Positions 1-7,852 of a stretch of 16,990 bases of DNA are shown in pieces (position 1 is the stretch's first letter; every line of letters begins with the position of its first letter). The position numbers and the translations under genes are program-made. The DNA comes from Clostridium sp. (GTDB taxonomy: Bacteria; Bacillota; Clostridia; Lachnospirales; Lachnospiraceae): the NCBI GenBank assembly GCA_016302185.1, contig JAEDOC010000034.1, positions 1 to 16,990 of the forward strand. Direction: 5' to 3'. Below the pieces are notes generated by a model. It was not told the origin of the DNA and ran no database searches. It saw only the letters and a program-made list of their open reading frames with translations.

Positions 1-717
1 CTCATAACTGCAGGTAACAAAAGAATAAAGGCACTCACAATTCCCCTCCGGCAGTTCCCGAAAGCTGCAGTTCTTCGTCATCTCATCCACATACCGGTTG
101 AAGCTTTCCTGATCCGCAAAGACCGTCCGCCGCTTTTCTCCGCCGGCATCTCCGTAAAGCGCAGCAATCGTTCTTAAATGCAGCTCCCGATCCGGCAGAT
201 AGAGAATGACCTCCCGATGCTCCTGAAAGAATGATTTTTCCTTGAACTTTACAATCTCCGCAAACATGCTTCCGTTCTTCATATGGTGACCATAAAGAAC
301 CGAATGCCGTCCCATAAAATCACTGTCACTGTCGCAGTCCAGATAGATTGCTCCGGCGCTGCTTTCCCCGCCCTCAAAACTCCGATGCAGATAAGTCTCA
401 TTATCATCTGTCTGTACCACCGGATAGTCAATGCGTGTTCCCGGAATCTCTACCCAGGCCACAATATCCGGATTGATCTCCCGAAGCGCATCAAAATCAA
501 TGGGGCTCTCATACAACAGCTCCGTCTCTCCCTCCGTCTCCTCTTCCATCACAAGCTCCCGTTCTGCTGCTGTCTCCTGCTGCCGGCTAAGCTCCCGCAG
601 TTCCTCCTCCTGACGCTTCTGCTTCCAGGTAGTAAAGCCCCTTTTTCCTAAAGCGAAAAGAGCAGCAAGCAGCAAAAGAAACAGCAGAGCTTCCAGACAT
701 CTTCTCCATTTCTTCAT
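1..717 (-). CDS. srtB: Class B sortase, 3' end cut by window edge
   Basis: This is a membrane-anchored cysteine transpeptidase that would join surface proteins to the cell wall. I read 239 codons, open at the left edge. Residues 8-23 form an uncleaved N-terminal membrane anchor (LEALLFLLLLAALFAL), followed by a charged, Glu-rich linker. The sortase barrel starts near residue 80 (INPDIVAWVEIPGT). The catalytic His lies in LYGHHM (about 144), and the catalytic Cys is C236 in FVTCSYE, the sortase TLxTC box. The catalytic Arg that follows the Cys box lies outside the window. The ATG at 717 has GGAGGGAA a few bases upstream. It lies 79 bases after the dCMP deaminase gene on the same strand with no terminator seen between them. 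No LPxTG/NPxTG-type substrate gene is in the window, so the target is unknown. The sortase call is firm; class B rests on the INPDIVAWVEIPGT and YGHHM style. Confidence 0.9.
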   Translation of the reverse strand, partial: MKKWRRCLEALLFLLLLAALFALGKRGFTTWKQKRQEEELRELSRQQETAAERELVMEEETEGETELLYESPIDFDALREINPDIVAWVEIPGTRIDYPVVQTDDNETYLHRSFEGGESSAGAIYLDCDSDSDFMGRHSVLYGHHMKNGSMFAEIVKFKEKSFFQEHREVILYLPDRELHLRTIAALYGDAGGEKRRTVFADQESFNRYVDEMTKNCSFRELPEGNCECLYSFVTCSYE

Positions 718-796
718 ACGTTTCCCTCCGGAACGCAAAAAGGGAACGCACTGCAGAACCCGTGATCAGCCTCTGCCCTGCAATCCCCTTATTTTC

Positions 797-1285
797 TTAA
801 TAACCAAACTTTCCTTCCAGTGACTCGTCGCTCTCAATCCAGTCATTGACATCAATCACACGATAGTCATTCTTATTATCGCGGATGTAGATCTTCTCAA
901 TTCCCGCATTGATAATCATACGCTTGCACATGGAACAGCTGCAGGAATTCTCCACATATTCACCGGTACGGGCATCCACTCCTGTTAAATACATGGAAGC
1001 CCCCAGCATACGTTCTCTTGACGCACTGATAATCGCATTGGCCTCCGCATGTACGCTGCGGCAGAGCTCATACCGCTCGCCCCGCGGCACATGAAGCTCC
1101 TCCCGGATACAGCGGCCGATATCGCTGCAGTTCTTCCGCCCTCTCGGCGCTCCCACATAGCCGGTGGAAACCACCTCATCATTGTTCACAATCACTGCGC
1201 CGTAATGCTTGCGCAGGCAGGTGCTTCGCTGGGAAACCATCTCTGCCAGATCCAGATAGTAATTTACCTTGTCACGTCTCTCCAT
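797..1285 (-). CDS. dCMP deaminase family protein (ComEB-like)
   Basis: This is a cytosolic zinc-dependent deaminase, predicted to convert dCMP to dUMP for thymidylate synthesis. With the start at 1285 it is 162 residues. The zinc site is visible: HAE at 79-81 (His ligand, Glu general acid/base) and the Cys pair C117 and C120 in SCSMCKRMIINAGI. The segment CSDIGRCIREELHVPRGERYELCRSVHAE matches the extra Cys-rich loop of dCMP deaminases. The usual PCxxC reads SCSMC here, and another Cys (C115) lies just before it. An in-frame ATG at 1303 exists, but AGGAGGT sits correctly before 1285. It lies 24 bases after prfA and is probably co-transcribed. The family is sometimes called comEB, but no comEA or comEC is nearby, so no competence role is implied. 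Confidence 0.88.
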   Translation of the reverse strand: MERRDKVNYYLDLAEMVSQRSTCLRKHYGAVIVNNDEVVSTGYVGAPRGRKNCSDIGRCIREELHVPRGERYELCRSVHAEANAIISASRERMLGASMYLTGVDARTGEYVENSCSCSMCKRMIINAGIEKIYIRDNKNDYRVIDVNDWIESDESLEGKFGY

Positions 1286-1309
1286 ATTTACCTCCTGCCG
1301 CATCTTTTC

Positions 1310-2386
1310 TTATCCATTCTCATTCATCTTCGCCAGTTTTGCCGCCTGGTCCGCTGCGATCAGGTTATCAATGATCTCATAGAGATCACCATTCATAATG
1401 GAATCAATCTTATACAGGGTCAGTTTAATCCGGTGATCTGTCACACGACCCTGCGGGAAGTTATAGGTACGGATCTTCTCGGAACGATCGCCGGTTCCGA
1501 TCTGACTGCGGCGTGCCTCAGCTTCCTCATTCTGCCGCTTCTCCAGCTCCATATCATACAATTTGGAACGCAGCAGGCGGAATGCCTTATCCTTATTCTG
1601 CAGCTGGGATTTCTCCGTCTGGCTGTAGATCACGATTCCGGTCGGAATATGAGTCAGTCGAACCGCCGAGTCCGTGGTGTTAACGCACTGACCGCCGTTA
1701 CCGGACGCACGCATGACATCGATACGGATATCCTTCTCATCAATCACGACATCAAATTCCTCTGCCTCCGGCATAATGGCAACGGTTGCGGTAGAAGTAT
1801 GAATACGGCCGCCGGACTCTGTCTCCGGCACACGCTGTACCCGGTGCACGCCGCTCTCATATTTTAATTTGGAATAGGCGCCCTGACCGGTAATCATGAA
1901 CTCCACTTCCTTCATTCCGCCGATTCCGCTCTCACTGACATTGATCAGCTCTGTTTTCCAGCGCTGCCGCTCTGCAAAATGCACGTACATACGGTATAAT
2001 TCCGAAGCAAAGAGCGCCGCCTCCTCGCCGCCGGCACCGGCACGGATCTCCACGATAACGTTCTTATCATCATTGGGATCCTTGGGAAGCAGCAGTATCT
2101 TTAATTCCTTCTCCAGCTCCTCAATCCGCTTCTTCGCGTCAGCCAGCTCCTCTTTAGCCATCTCCCGCATCTCCTCGTCACTTTCCTCATCGAGAAGTGC
2201 CAGGCTGTCCTCCACATCCTGTTTTGCTTTTTTATATGCCTTATATGTCTCCACCAGGGGAGTCAGATCCGACTGTTCCTTCATCAGCTTACGGAACCGA
2301 TTCTGGTCATTCGCTACCTCCGGGCTGTTTAACTCCTCCATCAGCTCCTCATAGCGGATCAGCAAATCATCCAATCTGTCAAACAT
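1310..2386 (-). CDS. prfA: Peptide chain release factor 1
   Basis: RF1 recognises UAA and UAG in the ribosomal A site and triggers release of the finished peptide. The frame is 358 residues, the normal length. An N-terminal coiled-coil domain (about 1-100) contains many Glu and Lys residues. The codon-recognition tripeptide region reads RVPETESGGRIHTSTAT (PET at 187-189), the RF1 form common in Firmicutes, not the SPF of RF2. The catalytic loop is GNGGQCVNTTDSAVR, with GGQ at 231-233. The C-terminal region carries TGDRSEKIRTYNFPQGRVTDHRI. GGAGGAGGT stands upstream of the ATG. The gene follows prmC by 22 bases; PrmC is known to methylate Q233 of the GGQ motif, so enzyme and substrate are adjacent. 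Confidence 0.97.
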   Translation of the reverse strand: MFDRLDDLLIRYEELMEELNSPEVANDQNRFRKLMKEQSDLTPLVETYKAYKKAKQDVEDSLALLDEESDEEMREMAKEELADAKKRIEELEKELKILLLPKDPNDDKNVIVEIRAGAGGEEAALFASELYRMYVHFAERQRWKTELINVSESGIGGMKEVEFMITGQGAYSKLKYESGVHRVQRVPETESGGRIHTSTATVAIMPEAEEFDVVIDEKDIRIDVMRASGNGGQCVNTTDSAVRLTHIPTGIVIYSQTEKSQLQNKDKAFRLLRSKLYDMELEKRQNEEAEARRSQIGTGDRSEKIRTYNFPQGRVTDHRIKLTLYKIDSIMNGDLYEIIDNLIAADQAAKLAKMNENG

Positions 2387-2408
2387 GGGGTACCTCCTCC
2401 ATTTCTTT

Positions 2409-3443
2409 TCACCGGTTCCAGCGGGCCTTTACCACCCGATCCAGTCCCGGTTCATCCTTTATTGTCTCTATCTCATCGAAACCTGCAATAGATAATATCT
2501 TCTCCACTGCTGCCGACTGGTCATACCCAATCTCAAAATACACCGCGCCTCCGGTCTTCAGATGCTTGCTGCATTCCAGTGCCAGCGCCCGGTAAAAATA
2601 CAGTCCGTCCTCCCGGCCGTCCAGAGCCAGCCTCGGCTCATGATCCCTCACCTCCGGCTCCAGCTGCTCAATCACAGCAGAGGGAATATATGGCGGATTG
2701 GAAACAATTACATCGTAAACCACATCCGGCTCCACCGCATCAAATAAATTGCTCTGCAGCAGCGTCAGCCTGCGCTCTTTCGCCTCCCGCACAGCTGAGG
2801 CAAGAGGCCGCCGCTTTGACGATTCACCATCTGCCACGTAAGTCTTTAGTTCCAGCTTCCATGGTTCTTCCGAAACCAGGAACGACTGTGAGCGCACCGT
2901 TCCTTTCTGAATCAGGAAGAGACGTTTCGCATTCTTCCGCGCCACATCCAGCGCCTCTCTGGATATATCCGCCGCCGTCACATCCCGGAAACCTCCCAGC
3001 ACCGCCAGGCTGATGGCGATACAGCCGGAACCGGTACACATATCAAGAAGGGAAATCTCCCTATCTGCGCAGTCCCGCAGCACCGCTTCGACCAGTGTCT
3101 CCGTATCCTGTCTTGGAATCAATACATGTTCATTGACCGCAAATTCCAGTCCCATAAACTCCTGACTTCCCAGAATCTGCTGAAGAGGAACACGCTCCGC
3201 CCGCCTGTGCAGACTGCTTACGTAGGTCTCATATCCGGCTTCCAGCCGTTCCCTGCGCACCTCACTGTTCTGATCCAGATAAAAATGAACCCGATCAATC
3301 CCAAAAGCCGCAGAAAGCAGATACCAGGCATCCAGTTCTGCCTCCGCAATCCCTGCTTCGGCCAGCATCCTTGCTCCATCGGTAAGAAGCTGCCGCCAGG
3401 TGGGACCGGAAGCTTCTGTCTCCATTCTTTCGTTCAGAATCAT
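2409..3443 (-). CDS. prmC: Release factor N5-glutamine methyltransferase
   Basis: PrmC is an S-adenosylmethionine-dependent methyltransferase that modifies the glutamine of the GGQ motif in release factors. Seen here are an N-terminal helical domain (about 15-95), VPLQQILGSQEFMGLEF, the SAM-binding LLDMCTGSGCIAISLA (about 132-147), and the substrate-binding NPPY at 249-252, followed by DGREDGLYFYRAL. At 344 residues it is longer than the roughly 280 usual for the family. The excess is a charged insert of about 48 residues (176-223) between NAKRL and RRLTLLQSNLF. The ATG overlaps the DUF1385 stop as ATGA, suggesting translational coupling. A second in-frame ATG at 3425 has a poorer ribosome binding site. 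prfA, its substrate gene, follows directly. Confidence 0.95.
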   Translation of the reverse strand: MILNERMETEASGPTWRQLLTDGARMLAEAGIAEAELDAWYLLSAAFGIDRVHFYLDQNSEVRRERLEAGYETYVSSLHRRAERVPLQQILGSQEFMGLEFAVNEHVLIPRQDTETLVEAVLRDCADREISLLDMCTGSGCIAISLAVLGGFRDVTAADISREALDVARKNAKRLFLIQKGTVRSQSFLVSEEPWKLELKTYVADGESSKRRPLASAVREAKERRLTLLQSNLFDAVEPDVVYDVIVSNPPYIPSAVIEQLEPEVRDHEPRLALDGREDGLYFYRALALECSKHLKTGGAVYFEIGYDQSAAVEKILSIAGFDEIETIKDEPGLDRVVKARWNR

Positions 3444-4384
3444 ACCTCAGTCTCCGGAAAGTTCTCTTTCAAATATTTCTTCCAGTCAAATACCGCCTCC
3501 GTCGCTGCAATCGCCACCTCGATCATGGAATCGTCCGGCTCGCTGGTCGTCAGTCCCTGCATCCACATGCCCGGACGGCTGACCAGATCCATAAATTTAG
3601 AATTACTGCGGCCGGCCAGCTGCAGCACCTCATAGGAAATTCCGGCAATGACAGGAATCATCACAATACGGCTGGCAATCCGCAGAAATACTCCATCCAC
3701 CCGGACCACCATAAAGAACAGGATACTGATTACCATAACAATCAGAATAAAGCTGGTTCCGCAGCGCTTGTGCTCTTTGGAGCTGTTCCGCACATGCTCC
3801 ACCGTCAGCGTATATCCATGTTCCAGACAGTTAATACACTTGTGCTCTGCCCCATGGTACATAAAAGTTCTCCGGATTTCGTCCATCCGGGATACCAGCT
3901 TGATATACAGAATAAATATAGCAATCCGAATACATCCCTCTAAGATTGCCATCACATTCTCCGATGTAATAAACTGCCGGAAGAAATTAGCGATAAGCAA
4001 TGGCAGCACCATGAAAATAGCAATCGCCAGCAGAAAAGAGCATACCATCACCACGCTCATGATGGCACTTTCCAGCTTCTCCCCAAAGACACGATCCAGA
4101 AATTTTTCCAGCCGTCCCGGCTCCTCTTCTTCCTCATCATCCTCAAAAAAGCTGGCCGAATAAGTCAGCGTCCGCATCCCCAGAATCATAGAATCCGCAA
4201 AACGGAACACTCCCCGGATAAATGGCAGACGCAGAAGCCTTGCCTTCTTTGTAATGCTCTCATATTTATCTTTTTTTACTTCTATCTCACCGTCAGGCCG
4301 GCGCACCGCCACCGCATAGTCGTCACGGTTCATCATCATAATACCCTCGATTACCGCCTGACCGCCAATTCCTGAATATTTCAT
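3440..4384 (-). CDS. DUF1385 family membrane protein (YqhQ-like)
   Basis: This is a conserved Firmicutes membrane protein of unknown biochemical function, 314 residues from the chosen start. The family signature GGQAVIEGIMM is at 7-17, and HGAEHK is at 177-182, inside RRTFMYHGAEHKCINCLEHG. Four hydrophobic segments lie near 107-134, 146-164, 210-228 and 233-257. An acidic patch (EDDEEEEE) is at 81-88, before the first membrane segment. The frame can be extended to a TTG at 4405, but the ATG at 4384 is preceded by GGAGAG at good spacing and starts at the family signature. It lies downstream of the rpmE terminator and overlaps prmC by 4 bases. The family call is firm; its role is unknown. Confidence 0.9.
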   Translation of the reverse strand: MKYSGIGGQAVIEGIMMMNRDDYAVAVRRPDGEIEVKKDKYESITKKARLLRLPFIRGVFRFADSMILGMRTLTYSASFFEDDEEEEEPGRLEKFLDRVFGEKLESAIMSVVMVCSFLLAIAIFMVLPLLIANFFRQFITSENVMAILEGCIRIAIFILYIKLVSRMDEIRRTFMYHGAEHKCINCLEHGYTLTVEHVRNSSKEHKRCGTSFILIVMVISILFFMVVRVDGVFLRIASRIVMIPVIAGISYEVLQLAGRSNSKFMDLVSRPGMWMQGLTTSEPDDSMIEVAIAATEAVFDWKKYLKENFPETEV

Positions 4385-4414
4385 TCCATTCTCTCCGTTA
4401 TACAAAAATACTAC

Positions 4415-4463
4415 AGGAAAAGAAAAGGGCTGAGTTTAATGTCGCCACTAAAACCCAACCCTT
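4415..4463 (-). terminator. Rho-independent terminator after rpmE
   Basis: On the minus strand a 13-base-pair stem with two G-U pairs (arms 4451-4463 and 4425-4437, loop 13 bases) is followed by a U-rich run (TTTTCTTTT). It begins 14 bases after the rpmE stop. DUF1385 starts only about 30 bases beyond the U run, with no space for a clear promoter, so some read-through probably feeds the downstream genes. Confidence 0.8.
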
Positions 4464-4476
4464 ACGTTGTTCAAAC

Positions 4477-4686
4477 TTATTTACCTGCGTTGATGCCGTA
4501 TTTGCGGTTGAACTTATCGATACGTCCGCGGGCTGCAGCTGCTTTCTGCTGACCAGTGTAGAAAGAATGGCACTTGGAGCAAACCTCTACGTGGATATCT
4601 TTCTTGGTAGAACCTGTTACGAACTCGTTGCCGCAGTTGCAAACAACCTTTGCCTGATAATAATTTGGATGGATTCCTTCTCTCAT
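4477..4686 (-). CDS. rpmE: 50S ribosomal protein L31, zinc-binding form
   Basis: L31 is a small protein of the large ribosomal subunit that bridges the subunits. The 69-residue product begins MREGIHPNYYQAKVVCNCGN. It is the zinc-binding (C+) type, with Cys at 16, 18, 36 and 39 (CNC and CSKC). The frame can be extended to a GTG at 4695, but the ATG at 4686 fits the family and has AGAGAGGTGA upstream. It follows rho, as in many Firmicutes, but has its own promoter and a leader of about 190 bases, and a terminator after it. Under zinc starvation such genes are often replaced by a C-minus paralogue; none is in this window. Confidence 0.97.
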   Translation of the reverse strand: MREGIHPNYYQAKVVCNCGNEFVTGSTKKDIHVEVCSKCHSFYTGQQKAAAARGRIDKFNRKYGINAGK

Positions 4687-4877
4687 GATTTTCACCTCTC
4701 TGATTTTTCCTTCGCGATTTCCGACCGCTTATTTTTGTTGCTCTGCCTCCGGCTTTCTCCGGCCGGTGCAATATATCAAAGCCTTGCACATCCAGAACTG
4801 CTCTTCCATCATTTAAGCAATCCATCAATCGTAAGGACGACTCACGCAGATGTCAAAACTGCTGCTTCTGATACAGC
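4687..4877 (-). ncRNA. Possible rpmE (L31) mRNA leader
   Basis: The transcript from the rpmE promoter would carry about 190 untranslated bases. It contains short potential hairpins, such as AGTCGT-CCTT-ACGATT and TGCAA paired with TTGCA 12 bases on, and a GC-rich CCGG-containing segment near 4746-4766. Leader RNAs that bind L31 are known in Firmicutes. I cannot confirm a match to that consensus by eye, so this is an inference from length, position and pairing potential. No uORF or terminator-like structure is evident in it. Confidence 0.4.
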
Positions 4878-4883
4878 CTTAAC

Positions 4884-4912
4884 AGTATATCATAAGAATA
4901 TTGGATTTGCAA
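4884..4912 (-). promoter_or_regulatory. Promoter of rpmE
   Basis: On the minus strand, TTGCAA (4907-4912) and TATACT (4884-4889) are separated by exactly 17 bases, a good housekeeping-sigma match. It lies just after the rho stop codon, so rpmE can be transcribed independently of rho. Confidence 0.7.
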
Positions 4913-4918
4913 GCAATT

Positions 4919-6337
4919 TTAAATATATCTTTTCTTTCTTGTAATTTCCACAAACTCGGCATTGCTTCTGGTCTTTGAGAACAGTTCCAGAATCCGCTCC
5001 ACCGAGTCCTCCGGTTTCTGTGTATTCGTCGCTTTGTGGATGATATCCACCACCTCGCTCTCCTCCGGAGTAAGCAGGAGATCGTCTCTTCTGGTACCGG
5101 AACGAAGGATGTCCAGTGCCGGGAAAATACGTTTTTCCGAAAGCTTTCGATCGAGAACCAGCTCCATATTGCCAGTACCCTTGAATTCCTCATAGATGAC
5201 ATCATCCATGCGGCTTCCCGTCTCAATCAGCGCTGTTGCCAGAATCGTTAAGCTGCCGCCCTCCCGCATGTTCCGGGCTGCACCAAAGAACCGCTTCGGC
5301 ATATGCAGCGCTGCCGGATCCAGACCACCGGATAGGGTACGGCCGCTGGGCGGAACCACCAGGTTATAGGCTCTTGCCAGACGGGTCATACTGTCCAGAA
5401 GAATCATGACATCCCGTCCGTGCTCAACCAGACGCTTGGCCCGCTCAATTACCATCTCCGATACTCTCTTATGACGTTCCGGCAGCTCATCAAAGGTAGA
5501 ATAGATTACTTCCACATTAGGACCCACAATTGCTTCCTTGATATCCGTAACCTCCTCCGGACGCTCGTCAATCAGAAGAATGATCAGATGCATCTCCGGA
5601 TGGTTGGTTGTCACTGCCTTGGCCACCTGTTTTAACAGGGTTGTTTTACCGGCTTTCGGCGGAGATACAATCATACCTCTCTGACCTTTGCCAATTGGAG
5701 ATAACAGATCCATCACGCGCATCGCCGTAGAGCTCTTTCCTCCCGGCATCTCCAGATGCAGACGCCGATTTGGAAAAATCGGGGTTAAATTTTCAAAATT
5801 GGGACGGCGTTCTACCACGCTGGTGGGATAACCATTGACAGTATTAATATAAAGAAGAGCTGCAAATTTCTCTGTTGCCGACTTAATTCTCCGGCTTCCC
5901 TTTACAATATCGCCCGTCTTTAAATTGAAACGGCGAATCTGGGACGGAGCCACATAAACATCATTTTCACCAGGAAGGAAATTCTCACAGCGAATAAATC
6001 CAAATCCATCCGGCATAACCTCCAGAATACCATTTGCCTCGATGCCGCTGTCCAGCTCCTGAAAATCGTTTCTGGCCTCTTCCATTCTGGTCTGATACTG
6101 CCTTTTCGGTTCCTTCGGCGCTTCCGCCTGCCTTCCGGTCTGCTCCCGCGGTGCTTCCGACGGTCTGACCTCCTGCTCCTGTAAAGCTTCTTCCTTTCCG
6201 GTATCCCCTGACTGGGCGATCTCGCAAAGTTTATCTATTAATTCCGCTTTTTTTAATGTAGTTACACTCTTCACTCCCTGTGCTTTTGCCAGCTCACGCA
6301 GCTGAGACAATGGCAGGGTCTGTAATTTTTCTCTCAT
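4919..6337 (-). CDS. rho: Transcription termination factor Rho
   Basis: Rho is a hexameric RNA-dependent ATPase and helicase that ends transcription of untranslated RNA. The 472-residue product shows the expected order. The Rho N-terminal helical domain is at about 5-42 (LPLSQLRELAKAQGV). A hydrophilic Glu/Gln/Arg-rich linker follows at 43-95. The cold-shock-like RNA-binding domain is at about 103-165 (EVMPDGFGFIRC, NDVYVAPSQIRRF). The ATPase core has Walker A SPPKAGKTTLL (225-235), Walker B ILLIDERPEEVTDI (253-266), and the LSGGLDPAALHMPKRFFGAARN region near 335-356. AAGGAG stands before the ATG. It has its own promoter, and rpmE follows. The linker is longer than in E. coli Rho, as is common in Clostridia. 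Confidence 0.97.
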   Translation of the reverse strand: MREKLQTLPLSQLRELAKAQGVKSVTTLKKAELIDKLCEIAQSGDTGKEEALQEQEVRPSEAPREQTGRQAEAPKEPKRQYQTRMEEARNDFQELDSGIEANGILEVMPDGFGFIRCENFLPGENDVYVAPSQIRRFNLKTGDIVKGSRRIKSATEKFAALLYINTVNGYPTSVVERRPNFENLTPIFPNRRLHLEMPGGKSSTAMRVMDLLSPIGKGQRGMIVSPPKAGKTTLLKQVAKAVTTNHPEMHLIILLIDERPEEVTDIKEAIVGPNVEVIYSTFDELPERHKRVSEMVIERAKRLVEHGRDVMILLDSMTRLARAYNLVVPPSGRTLSGGLDPAALHMPKRFFGAARNMREGGSLTILATALIETGSRMDDVIYEEFKGTGNMELVLDRKLSEKRIFPALDILRSGTRRDDLLLTPEESEVVDIIHKATNTQKPEDSVERILELFSKTRSNAEFVEITRKKRYI

Positions 6338-6423
6338 TCAATTCTCCTTACTTTGTGAAATTGTCCATTACGGGGGTAAATATTAAGAACTAAGAAACGC
6401 TGGGATATCTTTCCTGTTTTTTT

Positions 6424-6451
6424 ATTATAACCCATTTTCTCTAAAATGCAA
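6424..6451 (-). promoter_or_regulatory. Promoter of rho
   Basis: On the minus strand, TTGCAT (6446-6451) and a consensus TATAAT (6424-6429) are 16 bases apart. The transcript would have an untranslated leader of about 80 bases before the rho ATG, in which I see no obvious terminator hairpin. Confidence 0.75.
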
Positions 6452-6496
6452 ATTATTTTGTTCCTCTTCTCTCCCGTTTTTCCGTCATTCTTCGAC

Positions 6497-7843
6497 TTAA
6501 ATCTGCTCCTTTTCTCTCTTTTCTTCCGACTCCTTCAGATAATGAAGCCACTCTCTTATCTTCTTTTCATAACCGTTTTCGGACGGCCGGTAGAATACCG
6601 CACCCTCCAGCCCGTCAGGAAGATACTGCTGTTTCACATAATGATTCGGATAATCATGCGCATACTTATAATCCAGTCCTCGTCCCAGCTGCTCTGCCCC
6701 GCTGTAATGCCGATCCTGCAGATGCGGCGGAACGCGGAAGCTTCCTTTCGCTTTCACTGCCTCCTCCGCATCGGAGATCGCCATATAGGCTGCATTGCTC
6801 TTGGGCGCGCAGGCAACATAGGAAGCCGCCTGAGACAGGATAATCTTTGCCTCCGGCAGCCCCACCCGTTCTGCTGCCAGGGCTGCACTCACCGCCACAG
6901 TAAGTGCCTGCGGATCCGCATTTCCCACATCCTCAGACGCGCAGATCATAATTCTCCGGGCAATAAACTTAATATCCTCGCCGGCGTACAGCATCCGGGC
7001 CAGATAATAAACCGCTGCGTCCGGATCCGACCCCCGCATGCTTTTTATAAAAGCAGAAATTGTATCGTAATGGTTATCTCCTCCTTTATCGTAACGCACT
7101 GCCCGCTTCTGGATACATTCCTGTGCCACCTCCAGCGTAATATGGATCAGGCCGTCCTCTGCCCGATCTGTGGTCAATATTCCCAATTCAATCGCATTCA
7201 GCGCCGCTCTGGCATCTCCACCGGCAATCTCCGCCAGAAAATCCAATGCTTCTTCCTCGGCCACTGCCCGGTAGCTTCCCATTCCCTTCTCCCGGTCCGT
7301 CAGCGCCCGGTGAAGCAATTCTTTAATATCCTCCTTTTCCAGAGGCTTCAGTTCAAAGATGCGGGATCTGGAAATCAACGCTCCGTTTACTTCAAAATAA
7401 GGATTCTCCGTCGTTGCCCCGATCAAGAGAATTGTTCCGTCCTCCACAAACGGAAGCAGATAATCCTGCTGGCTTTTGTTAAACCGGTGAATCTCATCGA
7501 TAAACAGAATCGTCTTCTTCCCATACATACCCAGAGCATCTTTCGCTTCGTTCACCACCTGCTCCATATCCTTTTTCCCCGCCACGGTGGCATTCAGCTG
7601 TTCAAACCGGGCGCTGGTGGTATTCGCGATGACCTTGGCCAGAGTGGTTTTCCCGGTACCCGGCGGCCCGTAGAAAATCAGGGACCCCAGCTTATCTGCT
7701 TTAATCGCCCGATACAGGAGCTTGTCCTTTCCGATAATGTGTTTCTGTCCCACCACCTCATCCAGTGTGGACGGACGGAGGCGGGATGCCAGCGGTGCTT
7801 CCGTCTCCATCGTGGTGCTTCTCATATAATCAAATAAATCCAT
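6497..7843 (-). CDS. rarA: Replication-associated recombination protein A (AAA+ ATPase)
   Basis: RarA (MgsA) is a clamp-loader-like AAA+ ATPase that acts at stalled replication forks with single-strand binding protein. The product is 448 residues, the usual length. It starts MDLFDYMRSTTMETEAPLAS, with the RLRPSTLDEVVGQKHI entry motif. Walker A is GPPGTGKT (59-66), Walker B is LFIDEIHRFNKSQQD (from about 113), and the sensor region is IGATTENPYFEVN. The C-terminal part carries SDPDAAVYYLARMLYAGED, typical of the MgsA tetramerisation region, then YKYAHDYPNHYVKQQYLPD. It lies 9 bases after the polysaccharide deacetylase gene and is probably co-transcribed with it. I see no clear terminator after it. 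Confidence 0.96.
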   Translation of the reverse strand: MDLFDYMRSTTMETEAPLASRLRPSTLDEVVGQKHIIGKDKLLYRAIKADKLGSLIFYGPPGTGKTTLAKVIANTTSARFEQLNATVAGKKDMEQVVNEAKDALGMYGKKTILFIDEIHRFNKSQQDYLLPFVEDGTILLIGATTENPYFEVNGALISRSRIFELKPLEKEDIKELLHRALTDREKGMGSYRAVAEEEALDFLAEIAGGDARAALNAIELGILTTDRAEDGLIHITLEVAQECIQKRAVRYDKGGDNHYDTISAFIKSMRGSDPDAAVYYLARMLYAGEDIKFIARRIMICASEDVGNADPQALTVAVSAALAAERVGLPEAKIILSQAASYVACAPKSNAAYMAISDAEEAVKAKGSFRVPPHLQDRHYSGAEQLGRGLDYKYAHDYPNHYVKQQYLPDGLEGAVFYRPSENGYEKKIREWLHYLKESEEKREKEQI

Positions 7844-7852
7844 CTCTTCCCT

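Noticed and set aside
718..796. Direct repeat GGAACGC and possible hairpin hiding the sortase ribosome binding site
   Set aside because: The pairing (TTCCCT with AGGGAA, loop over 12 bases) is short and could be chance in a G/C-biased stretch; not strong enough to call a regulator.
1049..1867. Plus-strand open frame of 272 codons
   Set aside because: It is antisense to the dCMP deaminase gene and prfA, with low-complexity composition typical of a shadow frame.
6446..7837. Long plus-strand open frame of 463 codons
   Set aside because: It lies fully antisense to rarA, whose motifs are unmistakable. Its product is Arg/His/Leu-rich with no domain, and no ribosome binding site precedes it.
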